In this document: positions 22,456 through 22,581 of the stretch, piece after piece | Layout: each line of letters begins with the position of its first letter | Position numbering within the stretch: position 1 is the first letter of the stretch | Assembly: GCA_040755715.1 (NCBI GenBank) | Contig: JBFLXN010000027.1 | Location: forward strand, 1 to 22,581 | Direction: 5' to 3' | Source of the DNA: JBFLXN01 sp040755715 [NCBI: Candidatus Edwardsbacteria bacterium] | GTDB lineage: Bacteria > Edwardsbacteria > AC1 > JBFLXN01 | Length of the DNA: 22,581 bases | Program-made: the position numbers and the translations under genes | Notes under the pieces: model-generated | Database searches by the model: none | What the model saw: the letters and a program-made list of their open reading frames with translations, nothing else | Told to the model about the DNA's origin: nothing

Positions 22456-22581
22456 CAGTGCTTTGTTAAATTTTGGCTCAAAATCTGCCTAGGAAAATCA
22501 AATATCAAAATGTAAAAATCAAAATGACATATCAAAAATTAAAAACAAATTCCTTAATTTTGCATTTTGATATTTAAATTT
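22456..22581. repeat. Inverted repeat B, right copy (126 bp to the window end)
   Basis: Exact reverse complement of 6968-7093; the identity continues to the last base, so the repeat may extend beyond the window. The first 35 bases also equal 10758-10792. Confidence 0.95.

Overview
The window is bacterial chromosome from an uncultured lineage. The combination of a lamin-tail secreted protein with a FlgD/Ig-like C-terminus, a B12-dependent (class II) ribonucleotide reductase, an adenosine-specific kinase of the type common in thermophiles, three M42 aminopeptidases and intergenic spaces packed with short palindromic and dispersed repeats resembles candidate phyla such as WOR-3/Stahlbacteria or neighbouring FCB or Omnitrophica-like groups. 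That assignment is an inference from gene content, not a phylogeny. Base composition is moderately AT-rich. Almost all genes lie on the minus strand.

Layout. 1-120: the 3' end of a transposase gene and the end of its insertion sequence. 148-1320 (minus): adenosine-specific kinase and a 2H phosphoesterase. 1434-2925 (minus): a compact run that looks like a decayed restriction-modification or modified-DNA defence module, made of an N6-adenine methyltransferase remnant, a 57-residue zinc-ribbon protein, and an EVE-domain plus PD-(D/E)XK-like nuclease split by a one-base frameshift. 3159-6014 (minus): uvrA. 6427-6502 (plus): tRNA-Pro(TGG). 7240-10615 (plus): an orphan secreted beta-rich protein, rmlB and rpmB; this is the only plus-strand protein-coding block. 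11115-13801 (minus): lamin-tail secreted protein and a ThiI-like PP-loop protein. 14110-14412 (minus): thiamine-binding MTH1187-like protein. 14785-16818 (minus): class II ribonucleotide reductase. 17173-18695 (minus): bactofilin and a membrane-anchored M23 peptidase, a familiar cell-shape pair. 19048-22411 (minus): three tandem but divergent M42 metallo-aminopeptidases.

Repeats are the dominant non-coding theme. A 176-bp inverted repeat (6778-6953 / 10846-11021) encloses exactly the three plus-strand genes, which suggests inversion of that segment. A perfect 126-bp inverted repeat (6968-7093 / 22456-22581) runs into the right end of the window. A 146-bp inverted repeat (16864-17009 / 18868-19013, two mismatches) encloses the bactofilin-M23 pair. 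A two-block direct repeat (near 13891-14095 / 17648-17738) has a 117-bp insert in one copy. Because the window starts inside an insertion sequence and ends inside a perfect repeat, it may be a whole contig broken at repeats.

The best candidate for an unusual system is the 1434-2925 module. The inverted-repeat architecture around the plus-strand block and around the bactofilin-M23 pair comes next.
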